Origin: an uncultured Cohaesibacter sp.
Lineage (GTDB): Bacteria > Pseudomonadota > Alphaproteobacteria > Rhizobiales > Cohaesibacteraceae
Direction of reading: 5' to 3'
DNA: 64,000 bases
Assembly (NCBI RefSeq): GCF_963677725.1
Contig: NZ_OY782507.1
Location: 496,001-560,000 of the forward strand
Below, piece after piece: positions 45,804-54,381 of this stretch (position 1 is the stretch's first letter; every line of letters begins with the position of its first letter). The notes under the pieces were generated by a model, which saw nothing but the letters and a program-made list of their open reading frames with translations, was not told where the DNA came from and made no database searches. The translations under genes were made by a program, and so were the position numbers.

Positions 45804-47129
45804 TCACCCCTCCACCTGTTTAAACCAGCCAAAACCCTTGTTGGTTCCGTGACCAAGTTGCAACCCATTGTCTTTGATGTCTTTTACAAGATCATCGAAC
45901 AGATCGGACGCATATTCGCTCGCCGTCATTGATCCCCGTTGCGTGAGCTGCAACAAGAACGAAAGCTTTGCACCAGAGAATGCGGCCGTTGTATAAAGTG
46001 CTCCAAATACGGGACCACCAGAAAAACGATCCACTTTCAAGGAGGTTATATTTTCCTCCCTAGCACCCTCAACGGAAAGCTTCCGTATTTCGACCAGCGC
46101 TTTGCAATCGGTCGTACCAAAGAGTTCTGCGACAGGGTCCTGCTCTGCGTCCACGTCTTCTCGAAGCTTCCTAAGCTTCCATAACCAATCGGCTCGCGCC
46201 CTCAAAACTCCCGAGACAGAAGATCCGTGGATCAACGGTTGGCCATTTGACTGTTTTTGTGCCGCAACCTGAATGGTGCCTTCTTCCTTGGCAACTTCTC
46301 TGCCCTGTCCTTTTCGCGAAGAGTCGGCAATCGCAAATAATCCTTGCGCAAGAAGGTCAAACTGACGAGCTTTCAAAACGGCACTTCGGCTCAATTCATC
46401 TGGAGAGGCAGCGGACAGATTACGGGCTTTGCGTTCGACCAAAACGCCTTCGGAACCGAGCGTCATCTCTCGCCAAGTCACTTTCAAGAAAGACATTTCC
46501 CCTTGGCCATCTGACTGGTTCTTGCCGAGAAGAATTCCGTCTCGCATTGCAAGCTGCAATAGCTTTTCCAGCTTTTCCATGGCGGCTTCTGCATATTTTC
46601 CGAATATCAGGAACGTCATGGAGAAGCTGAATGTTGTTCCAGCAGGAACCATTTCCTGAAAAAAGAGCTTGTGATCTTCAGCGACCCCTGAAGCGGCGTC
46701 TATCGCCGTGCGAGCCGCAATGTAGGCATATTTAAGGTTCGAATTATCCTTCACATATGGCATATCATTCAAGTCAGGGACAGGACCGGAGCATATGCCC
46801 CCGCGGACGAAAAGCTGCCCCATCTGACCGGCATCAAGCGAGGAAAGTTGTTCTTTCCCCTCGACCTGCTTCTTGGAGAGTTTTGTCGTACCCCAAAGCG
46901 CCAGAACGGCATCATCGAGATCGAAAAACTGCTCCGACATGCGGCGCAGCACGCCTTTTAATGAAGACGCTGGCAAATAAGGCTTTCCCTCGTTGTCTCT
47001 TGCTATCTTCGCGTAATTTATCGGTTCATTGCTACCCGAAACGGAGGCTTTTCCCTCATCGCCCGTTCCGATATGCAACGGCGTCATGGTTTTCAGCAAG
47101 CACTCGATTTCAATCCTGTCACCAAACAT
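45804..47129 (-). CDS. Tandem Csm3/Cas7-like RAMP protein
   Basis: 441 residues with two Cas7-like units. Unit 1 starts LKTMTPLHIGTGDEGK and has KPYLPASSLKGVLRRM. Unit 2 starts near 245 (GLFAIADSSRKG), has QPLIHGSSVSGVLRARADWLW and ends with LGHGTNKGFGWFKQ, the glycine-rich loop. The Asp used by Csm3 for target RNA cleavage is not present at the aligned position of unit 1 (Asn38/Tyr39), and none is evident in unit 2. Start and stop overlap the neighbours (TGATG at 47129-47133), indicating strict co-translation. It is probably part of the crRNA-binding filament. Confidence 0.85.
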   Translation of the reverse strand: MFGDRIEIECLLKTMTPLHIGTGDEGKASVSGSNEPINYAKIARDNEGKPYLPASSLKGVLRRMSEQFFDLDDAVLALWGTTKLSKKQVEGKEQLSSLDAGQMGQLFVRGGICSGPVPDLNDMPYVKDNSNLKYAYIAARTAIDAASGVAEDHKLFFQEMVPAGTTFSFSMTFLIFGKYAEAAMEKLEKLLQLAMRDGILLGKNQSDGQGEMSFLKVTWREMTLGSEGVLVERKARNLSAASPDELSRSAVLKARQFDLLAQGLFAIADSSRKGQGREVAKEEGTIQVAAQKQSNGQPLIHGSSVSGVLRARADWLWKLRKLREDVDAEQDPVAELFGTTDCKALVEIRKLSVEGAREENITSLKVDRFSGGPVFGALYTTAAFSGAKLSFLLQLTQRGSMTASEYASDLFDDLVKDIKDNGLQLGHGTNKGFGWFKQVEG

Positions 47130-48985
47130 CACAGCCCCTCCACGAATTCCAGACCATCCGGTTCAACCCATTTGGCCGCATCCTGGCTATTGCTTGACAA
47201 CCGCTTCTTCGGGTCGTGCAGCTGGATCGCCCCATATCCGTTTTCGGGGACGAATGGGCATCGCTTCCAATTTGCAGGCTCGCCGCCAATCTCAGGACAT
47301 GGCAGCCCAAATGCAAGTGCGTCACGAAGCTTCTCTCTTGATTGCTCAGAGGTGAGCTTGATCCTGAAAACCGCACCTTTTTGGGTTAGAACAAACGGGT
47401 AGTAGGTGCTTTTGCCATAAGGTCTGCGCCTCACAGCTGGATACTGCCCAGCAAAGGTTTGGCGAGCGAAAAAATTTACAAGATCGGCTTCAAGATGCTC
47501 TTTGAAGTAAGCTTCATACAGCTCTGATGAAGATCGTTTGGTTGCCTCGTCGCCTTCAACCGGATCAAACAAAACTGCTGGCGTAACAAGCATGATGTCA
47601 AAGATTTCACCTTCAATCGCAGTTGGCTCGCTCAGTTGGTCAGCTTCGAACGAGGCGATTGCGGCAGTCTTTCCGATGCCATCCATTTCTTGAGTGAATG
47701 CAGCAAGCAGTTGCTCCGCAATCTTCGGATCTGAGATCCTTGTAGCATCAATCGTCAGACGCCATTTCTGGCCTCTGACAGGTAACATTGAGGACGAATA
47801 GAGTTTTTTGTCTTCGGCCGTGAATGATCGCGAGGCGATATCATTTCGTTGCCCGTCGACATTCTCGTTAATGCTGACATGTGTTCTGACTACGCGGTTT
47901 GGCGGGAATTCCGGCATGCCAAAATTTTTACGGAAGGCTTCTTTGTCTTTAGATTTGCCAGTAAAGACAAAAGTAGTTTGAGTTGTTTCGTTTTTGAGCA
48001 AAATACCAACGCCCGGTCGCGGAGCATTGATCGCATCGAAATACCGCTCACCATTATCACTCTTTACATAGAGCACTGACGCAGGAATAGGGAGTTCAGC
48101 CAAGCAAGTTTCTTGGCCTTTGCCACTTATGAGCGGAAAAGCATGGGATATTGATAAGGCGGCCAATGCCTGCCCTAGGGGTGTCGCCTCATTCTCTGGT
48201 TCCAGCCCAGCACGAGACAGACGCTCAGCCAGCGCTCCCTTAAAGACTGAGCCGGGTATCACCACGGCGCTCTCGAACACATTGTCTGCAGCCCGGCTCG
48301 TATCCACCAGCAAAGGCCGATCAAAGGTGACGTTGAAAGCCGTGCGCAGTGGCAATTTGCTCTCGGCAGACGGAAGCTCTGAACTGGAAATGGTTTGGAA
48401 ATTGATTCCACATTTTTCAGAAACAACCGCCCCGAATCCGGCACTTTTATAAGCCCCGATAGCCGGGATCAGATGCAGTGCGCAATTGATTGCCTTTTCA
48501 ATCCGTTCCGCACCCATACCCTTTGCATAGTGAACGACCAGAGGCCCTTCAAATGCCACCTGTTGCCCAAAGGGGGCGGCCAGCTCGATCACCTGCAATG
48601 AACCTCGCTTGACGTTTCCTTTCTCGTCGTCGATTTCGATGCGTGTTGTCGAACAGGTCTGGTTCGGATCAATAGCGGCCGTTAAATCCCCCCAATAGCC
48701 CAATGCGCGTTCTGGACGCGCCTGTTCAAGCAAATCATCCCCTTCTTGCGAAGCCACGCCGAACAATGCATTGGTTTCATCAAGACTTACAAGGTCGGTT
48801 GCTGAGGCGAGATGCTCGAGCGCATCACGCAAAACGCCTTTGATTTGCGCAGCCGGAATGATGGGCGCGTCGTTTTCATCACGCAGAAATGCGCAGTCGA
48901 CGCCCACGCGATTGTTGACTTCGCTTTCAAACATGAAGGGGCTTTCCAGCTGAAGCTTCAGTGTATATTTGCGCCGTTCGTTCAT
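47129..48985 (-). CDS. Type III RAMP protein with two Cas7-like domains
   Basis: 618 residues from the ATG at 48985. Domain 1 is Csm3-like: LESPFMFESEVNNRVGVDCAF has Asp30 in the position of the catalytic Asp of Csm3, followed by LRDEND and PIIPAAQIKGVLRDALE; GAYKSAGFGAVV is its glycine-rich loop. Domain 2 begins near 215 (FNVTFDRPLLVDTSRA ... VIPGSVFKGALAERL). The C-terminal third (FARQTFAGQYPAVRRRPYGK) is of unknown type. It overlaps cas10 by 4 bases and the next gene by the TGATG junction. It may combine the roles of separate Cas7 and Cas5-type subunits; this is inference. Confidence 0.85.
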   Translation of the reverse strand: MNERRKYTLKLQLESPFMFESEVNNRVGVDCAFLRDENDAPIIPAAQIKGVLRDALEHLASATDLVSLDETNALFGVASQEGDDLLEQARPERALGYWGDLTAAIDPNQTCSTTRIEIDDEKGNVKRGSLQVIELAAPFGQQVAFEGPLVVHYAKGMGAERIEKAINCALHLIPAIGAYKSAGFGAVVSEKCGINFQTISSSELPSAESKLPLRTAFNVTFDRPLLVDTSRAADNVFESAVVIPGSVFKGALAERLSRAGLEPENEATPLGQALAALSISHAFPLISGKGQETCLAELPIPASVLYVKSDNGERYFDAINAPRPGVGILLKNETTQTTFVFTGKSKDKEAFRKNFGMPEFPPNRVVRTHVSINENVDGQRNDIASRSFTAEDKKLYSSSMLPVRGQKWRLTIDATRISDPKIAEQLLAAFTQEMDGIGKTAAIASFEADQLSEPTAIEGEIFDIMLVTPAVLFDPVEGDEATKRSSSELYEAYFKEHLEADLVNFFARQTFAGQYPAVRRRPYGKSTYYPFVLTQKGAVFRIKLTSEQSREKLRDALAFGLPCPEIGGEPANWKRCPFVPENGYGAIQLHDPKKRLSSNSQDAAKWVEPDGLEFVEGL

Positions 48986-50616
48986 TCTGCAGCCTCCCCA
49001 TAGTCTGCGACTTCGAATGGGCAAACATAGTCCCACAGATGTGCAATCACGCCGATTTCAAGAGCCAACAACGCCGGTCTGGGGTCATCGGGCCTCAGGA
49101 CATAAAGATCCCTGAAGGCAAGCTCTCTACCCTCACCTGCTCGCTGCATGTAAGTTTTGAAGACTTTTTGAAGCGCCTGCGGAATGGCTGCCCGTTTCTC
49201 TTCTTCAACTTTTTTGTCGCCCGGAACACCGTCAGTCGGCACCGAGGCTTCGAGAAGCCTGTAAAGCTGAGAGCGAGGATATCCGTCTTCTGCCTTTAGG
49301 CGCATGATACGGGAAAGCAGATTGGGCAAATCGTCTGCCCTTATGCTCAGGCGGTCCTTGATTTCATCACCAGACACGCTAAAGCCGCTGTGGTTATAGA
49401 GCCTGCCCCGGAAGCCTTCGATGTCATAGCCGGGCATGGAGAGACTTTCGAAAATCTCGATCTGAAGCAGGTTTTCGTCAACTTCCAACTCTTTGCAACT
49501 ATCGACCAATGCATTGGTCATTGTCTTGGCATCGCGGATCGGCGTTTTATGGCCGCAAATCACGACACCGGCTGAAAAGCTCACAGGTGCGTCATTCACA
49601 CGCCAATCCTTGATCCATTCGAAAAACTTCTGCGAGAATTCAAAAGCCAGCCAGGAAGGCATGACAAACAGCAGCTCATCGCCCCCCCAAAGAAGCGTTT
49701 CAAATCTAGCATCATTGCCGAGGAAGAAAGCGTCATGGCGATCCTTGCCATAATGCGCACCAAACCAGTTGATGATATTGGCCAGTAGCTTTTTCTGGTT
49801 GGCAAGCAGGTCCGAAGAGAATTTTCTAAGCGTGCCTAGAGACGGGTCAGATTCGATCGCTGCCGATCGCTTGCTGCCGAACTTATTTCCGTCTGCATAG
49901 AAGACAGCCATTTTGCCATGCAATGACAATGGCAAGCCGTTGCCGTGTGTCTCATCGCCATTTTCGCGGATGCTGCCATCCAGCCGGAGAAGATTACCAG
50001 CCTTGACTACATGTTCGAAATCAGCAGAAAACCCGAAGGGAAGGCTTTCTGCAGACCCGCTCTGTTTGGTGAACCGTGTGTAGAATTGTGTCTTCTGCTC
50101 GCGCCCGAACGCCATTCTGTCCTCAACCGCTTGAGACTGGTCGCCCCCGACTTGTGCGGGCCGAGGATCGCGGCGGCTACCCGGCAAAGAGGCGGCGCGA
50201 TCAAAAACCGGTAAAGTCAGCCTCTTCTGGTTGCTTTTGGCAGAACAGATCGCCATGACATCATAAAGCGCGGTTTTGAGATCTTGTTCGGTTTTACATT
50301 CAACCAGAGCCGTTACATAGGACATATGCTGATGGCAGCCGGTCGCCTTGTCATACTGCGCCAACGCGGACTGAACCCCTTCACTTGCCTTGGTGGCAGT
50401 TTTTTTATCTGCTTCGAAGGCATACACCCCTTCAGACGCGCCCCCATAGACAGGCTGCAGTTCTGGTAGGTTCAGCACCTCGCGCAGCACTTTCAGAACC
50501 AGTTTCTCAGAATATAAAAAGGTCAGACTTGCGCCTCGGATGGCAGAGAGCTGTTGAAGATCAAAAACTGCGTTATCAAAATCGGAAGCTTCAAATCGAA
50601 ATAGCCATTTGGTCAT
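48982..50616 (-). CDS. cas10: Cas10-like protein with GGDE active site
   Basis: 544 residues from the ATG at 50616, with GGGGGGA upstream; shorter than most Cas10 proteins and without an N-terminal HD nuclease motif. Palm motif AVFYADGNKFG is at about 237-247. The second acidic motif is WGGDELLFVMP at 310-320, so GGDD is replaced by GGDE, still able to hold metal. The C-terminal part is helical. Cas10 makes the nucleotide second messenger on target binding; the missing HD means no DNA shredding by this subunit. First gene of the four-gene effector operon. Neighbouring CorA and DHH genes suggest SAM-AMP or a related messenger. Confidence 0.88.
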   Translation of the reverse strand: MTKWLFRFEASDFDNAVFDLQQLSAIRGASLTFLYSEKLVLKVLREVLNLPELQPVYGGASEGVYAFEADKKTATKASEGVQSALAQYDKATGCHQHMSYVTALVECKTEQDLKTALYDVMAICSAKSNQKRLTLPVFDRAASLPGSRRDPRPAQVGGDQSQAVEDRMAFGREQKTQFYTRFTKQSGSAESLPFGFSADFEHVVKAGNLLRLDGSIRENGDETHGNGLPLSLHGKMAVFYADGNKFGSKRSAAIESDPSLGTLRKFSSDLLANQKKLLANIINWFGAHYGKDRHDAFFLGNDARFETLLWGGDELLFVMPSWLAFEFSQKFFEWIKDWRVNDAPVSFSAGVVICGHKTPIRDAKTMTNALVDSCKELEVDENLLQIEIFESLSMPGYDIEGFRGRLYNHSGFSVSGDEIKDRLSIRADDLPNLLSRIMRLKAEDGYPRSQLYRLLEASVPTDGVPGDKKVEEEKRAAIPQALQKVFKTYMQRAGEGRELAFRDLYVLRPDDPRPALLALEIGVIAHLWDYVCPFEVADYGEAAE

Positions 50617-50888
50617 AAAATCCCCCCGAACAATTCCAAAAACAAACTGAAACGCACAATCCGTGATTGCAAGCAATAATTACACTTTACAAACAGCAGC
50701 TATGAACAAGTGAGCATCAAGCAAGTGCAAACTCTTAGACGACGCTCACGGTCCGTTATTGAATTATAGCAACGGAGCTGATGTGGCGCGGCCCAAAGCG
50801 ACAGAAATCAACGACCGATGAAGCGGATTTCCGAGGTAATTGCCCTCCTTTTGGGCTGTTACATGGCCTTCAACTCGCTCAAGAATTC
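50617..50888. other. Intergenic control region between cas10 and leader 2
   Basis: Divergent space holding the cas10 operon promoter; no gene and no clear promoter boxes could be fixed by eye. Confidence 0.35.
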
Positions 50889-51051
50889 ATTTTCTTTGCT
50901 GGATTTTTAATAACTATATGATATAATAACATAAAATTACATCGATTGAATTTTTGTTCTTTTTATGTTTCATTTCTAATCGTTTAATTTCATCCTTTGC
51001 TGGAAAATGTGTCTGGTCAATATTGTTTGACAAATGCCTATCTAGGGGGGT
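50889..51051 (+). promoter_or_regulatory. CRISPR leader 2
   Basis: AT-rich. The block 50889-50923 is nearly identical to leader 1 (42219-42253) and ends 128 bases before repeat 1 against 126 in leader 1. The G-rich stretch before repeat 1 is also shared. Confidence 0.75.
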
Positions 51052-51055
51052 ATAA
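51027..51055 (+). promoter_or_regulatory. Promoter of CRISPR array 2, -10 box inside repeat 1
   Basis: TTGACA at 51027-51032, 17 bases, GTATAA at 51050-51055; the ATAA belongs to repeat 1, which starts at 51052. Same geometry as array 1. Confidence 0.7.
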
Positions 51056-52066
51056 GCCGAAGGTACGCCACGTAGAGTGGATAGAGACTCCTGAAGCAGA
51101 TTGACGATGCCCTTTGCAATGCATAAGCCGAAGGTACGCCACGTAGAGTGGATAGAGACGGCGGCGGCTGCTGCCACAACCGCATCCACGCTGGATAAGC
51201 CGAAGGTACGCCACGTAGAGTGGATAGAGACTTCGTCACTCTGCTGCAGGCCAACGACCTGGATAAGCCGAAGGTACGCCACGTAGAGTGGATAGAGACA
51301 CGATCGCGCCGGTGCCGGTGCCGTCGGTTGCATAAGCCGAAGGTACGCCACGTAGAGTGGATAGAGACCTCTCAAGGACGTCTGGGCAGCTGTTGTCATA
51401 AAATAAGCCGAAGGTACGCCACGTAGAGTGGATAGAGACCTCGCAAGCGTCACGTTTTCAAGCGCGATATCATATTCATAAGCCGAAGGTACGCCACGTA
51501 GAGTGGATAGAGACTCACACTCGGTGCGAAACGGATATGCATTTTATAAGCCGAAGGTACGCCACGTAGAGTGGATAGAGACTCGATGTTGACCCTCTCA
51601 AGCACTTCAAGCGATAAGCCGAAGGTACGCCACGTAGAGTGGATAGAGACCTCCTGAATAGGAGAGATGGTAATCTGATATCATAAGCCGAAGGTACGCC
51701 ACGTAGAGTGGATAGAGACTCCATTCGGTTTATATTCCCATGCCCTGCGCTGCATAAGCCGAAGGTACGCCACGTAGAGTGGATAGAGACGGCCTGGTCA
51801 TCAGGCCGCAGCGCCGGCACCGATAAGCCGAAGGTACGCCACGTAGAGTGGATAGAGACGTTACGTCTGCACTGGTATTATCATCTGTGATGATAAGCCT
51901 AAGGCACGCCACGTAGAGTGGATAGAGACTTCAGTGCGATGCGCTGCACGTTAACACCGTATATAAGCCGAAGGCACGCCACGTAGAGTGGATAGAGACC
52001 GTACCACAAGTCTTTGTGGAGAACGCCGATGCATAAGCCGAAGGCACGCCACGTAGAGTGGATAGA
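51052..52066 (+). CRISPR. CRISPR array 2: 15 repeats, 14 spacers
   Basis: The repeat is 37 bp, begins ATAAGCCGAAGGTACG and ends with hairpin CCAC-GTAGA-GTGG and tag ATAGAGAC. Repeats start at 51052, 51123, 51195, 51263, 51332, 51403, 51478, 51546, 51614, 51683, 51754, 51823, 51893, 51963 and 52033; spacers are 31-38 bp. The last three repeats share a T-to-C change (AAGGCACG), one also has CCTAAGG, and the final one lacks the tag end, marking the old, leader-distal end at the right. The 3' half equals that of array 1 apart from one tag base, so one Cas6 can process both. Confidence 0.97.
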
Positions 52067-52079
52067 TAAGCATCAATTC

Positions 52080-52104
52080 AAGCGCCGTTTAGCGGCGCTT
52101 TTTT
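52080..52104 (+). terminator. Terminator of CRISPR array 2
   Basis: AAGCGCCG-TTTAG-CGGCGCTT stem followed by TTTTT, 14 bases after the last degenerate repeat. It would separate array transcription from the CorA-like gene downstream. Confidence 0.85.
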
Positions 52105-52197
52105 ATTTTATGCTGGACTGTTCCCCGCGCGGGGTTGCAATCTCTGCGAGAGCGCTCAACGATGGTTCCGCGCGATGGCAAGCAGGGAAGCGAAAAC

Positions 52198-54381
52198 ATG
52201 ACGCAAAAGGACTGGATAAAACATCAACTGATCGGCGAAGAGGACGCTGTGCGCGAACTGTATGAACCGGAGCGCTGGAACTATGCCGACACGATAAAGA
52301 TCAACAAGTTCCGCGAAATCCTGCTCTGGCCCATCTATGTCGAACCGGAAGGGGCGGCGAAGAGCAAGGACGGGATCCCTGCACTGATGCGCTCTATCGC
52401 ACAAGGGCTAGCAGACCATAAGCCCCAAGAGCGGTCCACCGGGCTTGAAGACTGTTGCAAAAATCATTGGTATCCGGTCAACGATCCCCTACAGCACATC
52501 GACCGACCGCCAGACCAAAGCCAAGACGCCTTCAGAAACGCCCAATATGCTGAGCTGGTTTATTTTCACGAAGTCATTCAGGCGTTTCTCTATAAGCCCA
52601 ACAAGACGGCATCATCTGGCAAAGGCCTTGATGATTCCTGCGCCTTGCAGCTGTTTCGCCGCGACGACATAGAGTCCATCCATCTGGAACTAGCCTATAA
52701 TTGCACGCCCGGCAGCGCTGGGCCTTTGCATGTGGCCTTTGCTGTTGACCGCTGCAATCTCTATCTGGCCTCCACGGGCATCATGCTGCTCGCCCTTGAA
52801 GTCAGCTGGGACCACAGCACAAACCAAACCGAACCTTTGAGGCTCGCGGATGTTCAAAATATTCTCAATGAGTTCCGACGGTGCCATGCGCCCTATTTTG
52901 ACAAATGGGCTAAAGAGGACAAAGAGGACAAAGAAGATCAACCGGCATTCCGGCCCGGCCAATGCCCTCTCTCGGTGACAATCAAGCATGCGTGGGGAAA
53001 GTCTCCGCTGGAATGCAAATATTCCTGCGTTGTCGATGGCCTCTCGCAAAGGGATGCGACGCTCGCGATTGGCGAAGACACAGATGGGAAAAGAAACAGA
53101 AAGCCTCAGATATTTGGCCATTGGGCGGATCTTCTCTGGCCGTTCATTTTATCCAACAAAAGCGTTGGCAGCAGTAAGAAACCCTATTGCTATGACAAGG
53201 CAAAAGGCGGGCAAGAATTTTCCCTCCAGCAGATCGTGGATGAACGCATTCCCTTCATGTCCTACATCTCACTGACGCAGGACCATGTAAAGCAGAGTGA
53301 TGGGCCGGAGAGGATCACGGAAATCAGCCGGGGAGACTGGATGCGCCTGTGCTTTGCAGATAGCCCCGGCAACTCTGCCATGCCCTATAATCCGCATTTT
53401 CTGAGCGGGTTTGAGGCCAAGCACTGTTATGATCGCTTCTTCGCTTCCGATGCAGCACCCGATTACTCCGTCCGTTTGACCTTCTCCGGCTATGCTTTCA
53501 ATGCGGTTGGTGGCGGGGACTTTTTTGACGACACATTGGAGGAGCATTTCCGTCGACACTATTTCCAGATTGCTCTTCTGGTCTACCTGGAACAGTCAAG
53601 CCTGTTGGGATTTTCCAAGCGACTAACAGGCATTGTGAGCGATTTTGATAGAGCTGGCGCGCCCACTGGCTCTTCAAAAGAAAAAGCAGAAGCCCAACAG
53701 ACATTTCATGAGCAAGTGAGCCGGTTGAAACGGGAATTTCTGCAATATACGCATCGTTTCCGCTTCACGGGCATTTCCAACCAGCTGCAGCCCAGCGAGA
53801 TGTATGATCAATGGCGCGATGTTATGGGACTGAAGCCGCTCTTTGACGATGTGAAAGAGGAACTGGATGCAGCGTCAGATTTCCTTCTGGCGGTCGATCA
53901 GAAGCAGCAAGCGGATGCCGCCTCCGTTTTGGGAGTGGTCGCCACCATCGGTGTGGTTCTGGGCGTTGTTCTCGGCTTTTTCGGTATGAATGCGTTCTTC
54001 TCGGAAACCCCGCTCAATTCGTTATTTAATGAAAGTGAGCAATATAGTTGGCTTTCATTCCTGACGGACGCAACTGCGGTGTTCTTTGCGCTGATTTTGT
54101 CGTGCATAGCAACCTGGGGCTTGATCTGCTGGGTCACACCTGCACCACTGAAAAAACTGCACCATGTGGTGAAAATAAAAGGGTCATTGCGGGCTGTAGC
54201 ATTGGCATCAGCCTTCGCCGCACTCGCAGGAGCTATCGCGATGCTTCCGTCTGTAAAGGATCAAATTGCATTCACTTCCCAACCGACCTCTGAGCAGAGC
54301 CAATCACAGGCTTCCCAAACACCCGAAACTGCGCTAGATGGCAAAGATCTAAATTCCGAGCAAACTGAAAAGCAAGAATGA
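52198..54381 (+). CDS. CRISPR-associated CorA-like membrane effector
   Basis: 727 residues from the ATG at 52198; upstream ATGs at 52135 and 52162 are possible. A large soluble N-terminal region of about 570 residues is followed by a coiled stretch and membrane segments at about 575-597, 620-645 and 660-685. The first ends in GFFGMNAF: GMN is the hallmark of CorA-type channels. CorA-like proteins encoded next to type III CRISPR operons have been shown in Bacteroides fragilis to respond to SAM-AMP made by Cas10, probably disrupting the membrane. Here it lies after array 2 and overlaps the DHH gene by 4 bases. An extra third membrane segment is unusual for CorA. Confidence 0.82.
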   Translation: MTQKDWIKHQLIGEEDAVRELYEPERWNYADTIKINKFREILLWPIYVEPEGAAKSKDGIPALMRSIAQGLADHKPQERSTGLEDCCKNHWYPVNDPLQHIDRPPDQSQDAFRNAQYAELVYFHEVIQAFLYKPNKTASSGKGLDDSCALQLFRRDDIESIHLELAYNCTPGSAGPLHVAFAVDRCNLYLASTGIMLLALEVSWDHSTNQTEPLRLADVQNILNEFRRCHAPYFDKWAKEDKEDKEDQPAFRPGQCPLSVTIKHAWGKSPLECKYSCVVDGLSQRDATLAIGEDTDGKRNRKPQIFGHWADLLWPFILSNKSVGSSKKPYCYDKAKGGQEFSLQQIVDERIPFMSYISLTQDHVKQSDGPERITEISRGDWMRLCFADSPGNSAMPYNPHFLSGFEAKHCYDRFFASDAAPDYSVRLTFSGYAFNAVGGGDFFDDTLEEHFRRHYFQIALLVYLEQSSLLGFSKRLTGIVSDFDRAGAPTGSSKEKAEAQQTFHEQVSRLKREFLQYTHRFRFTGISNQLQPSEMYDQWRDVMGLKPLFDDVKEELDAASDFLLAVDQKQQADAASVLGVVATIGVVLGVVLGFFGMNAFFSETPLNSLFNESEQYSWLSFLTDATAVFFALILSCIATWGLICWVTPAPLKKLHHVVKIKGSLRAVALASAFAALAGAIAMLPSVKDQIAFTSQPTSEQSQSQASQTPETALDGKDLNSEQTEKQE

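Noticed and set aside
43330-49036. Type III-E single-chain effector (Cas7-11)
   Set aside because: The RAMP domains are spread over three proteins and a separate Cas10 is present; III-E has one giant protein and no Cas10.
50914-51912. Frames with repeated SLSTLRGVPSAY or KPKVRHVEWIET peptides
   Set aside because: Translations of CRISPR array 2 and its leader, not genes.
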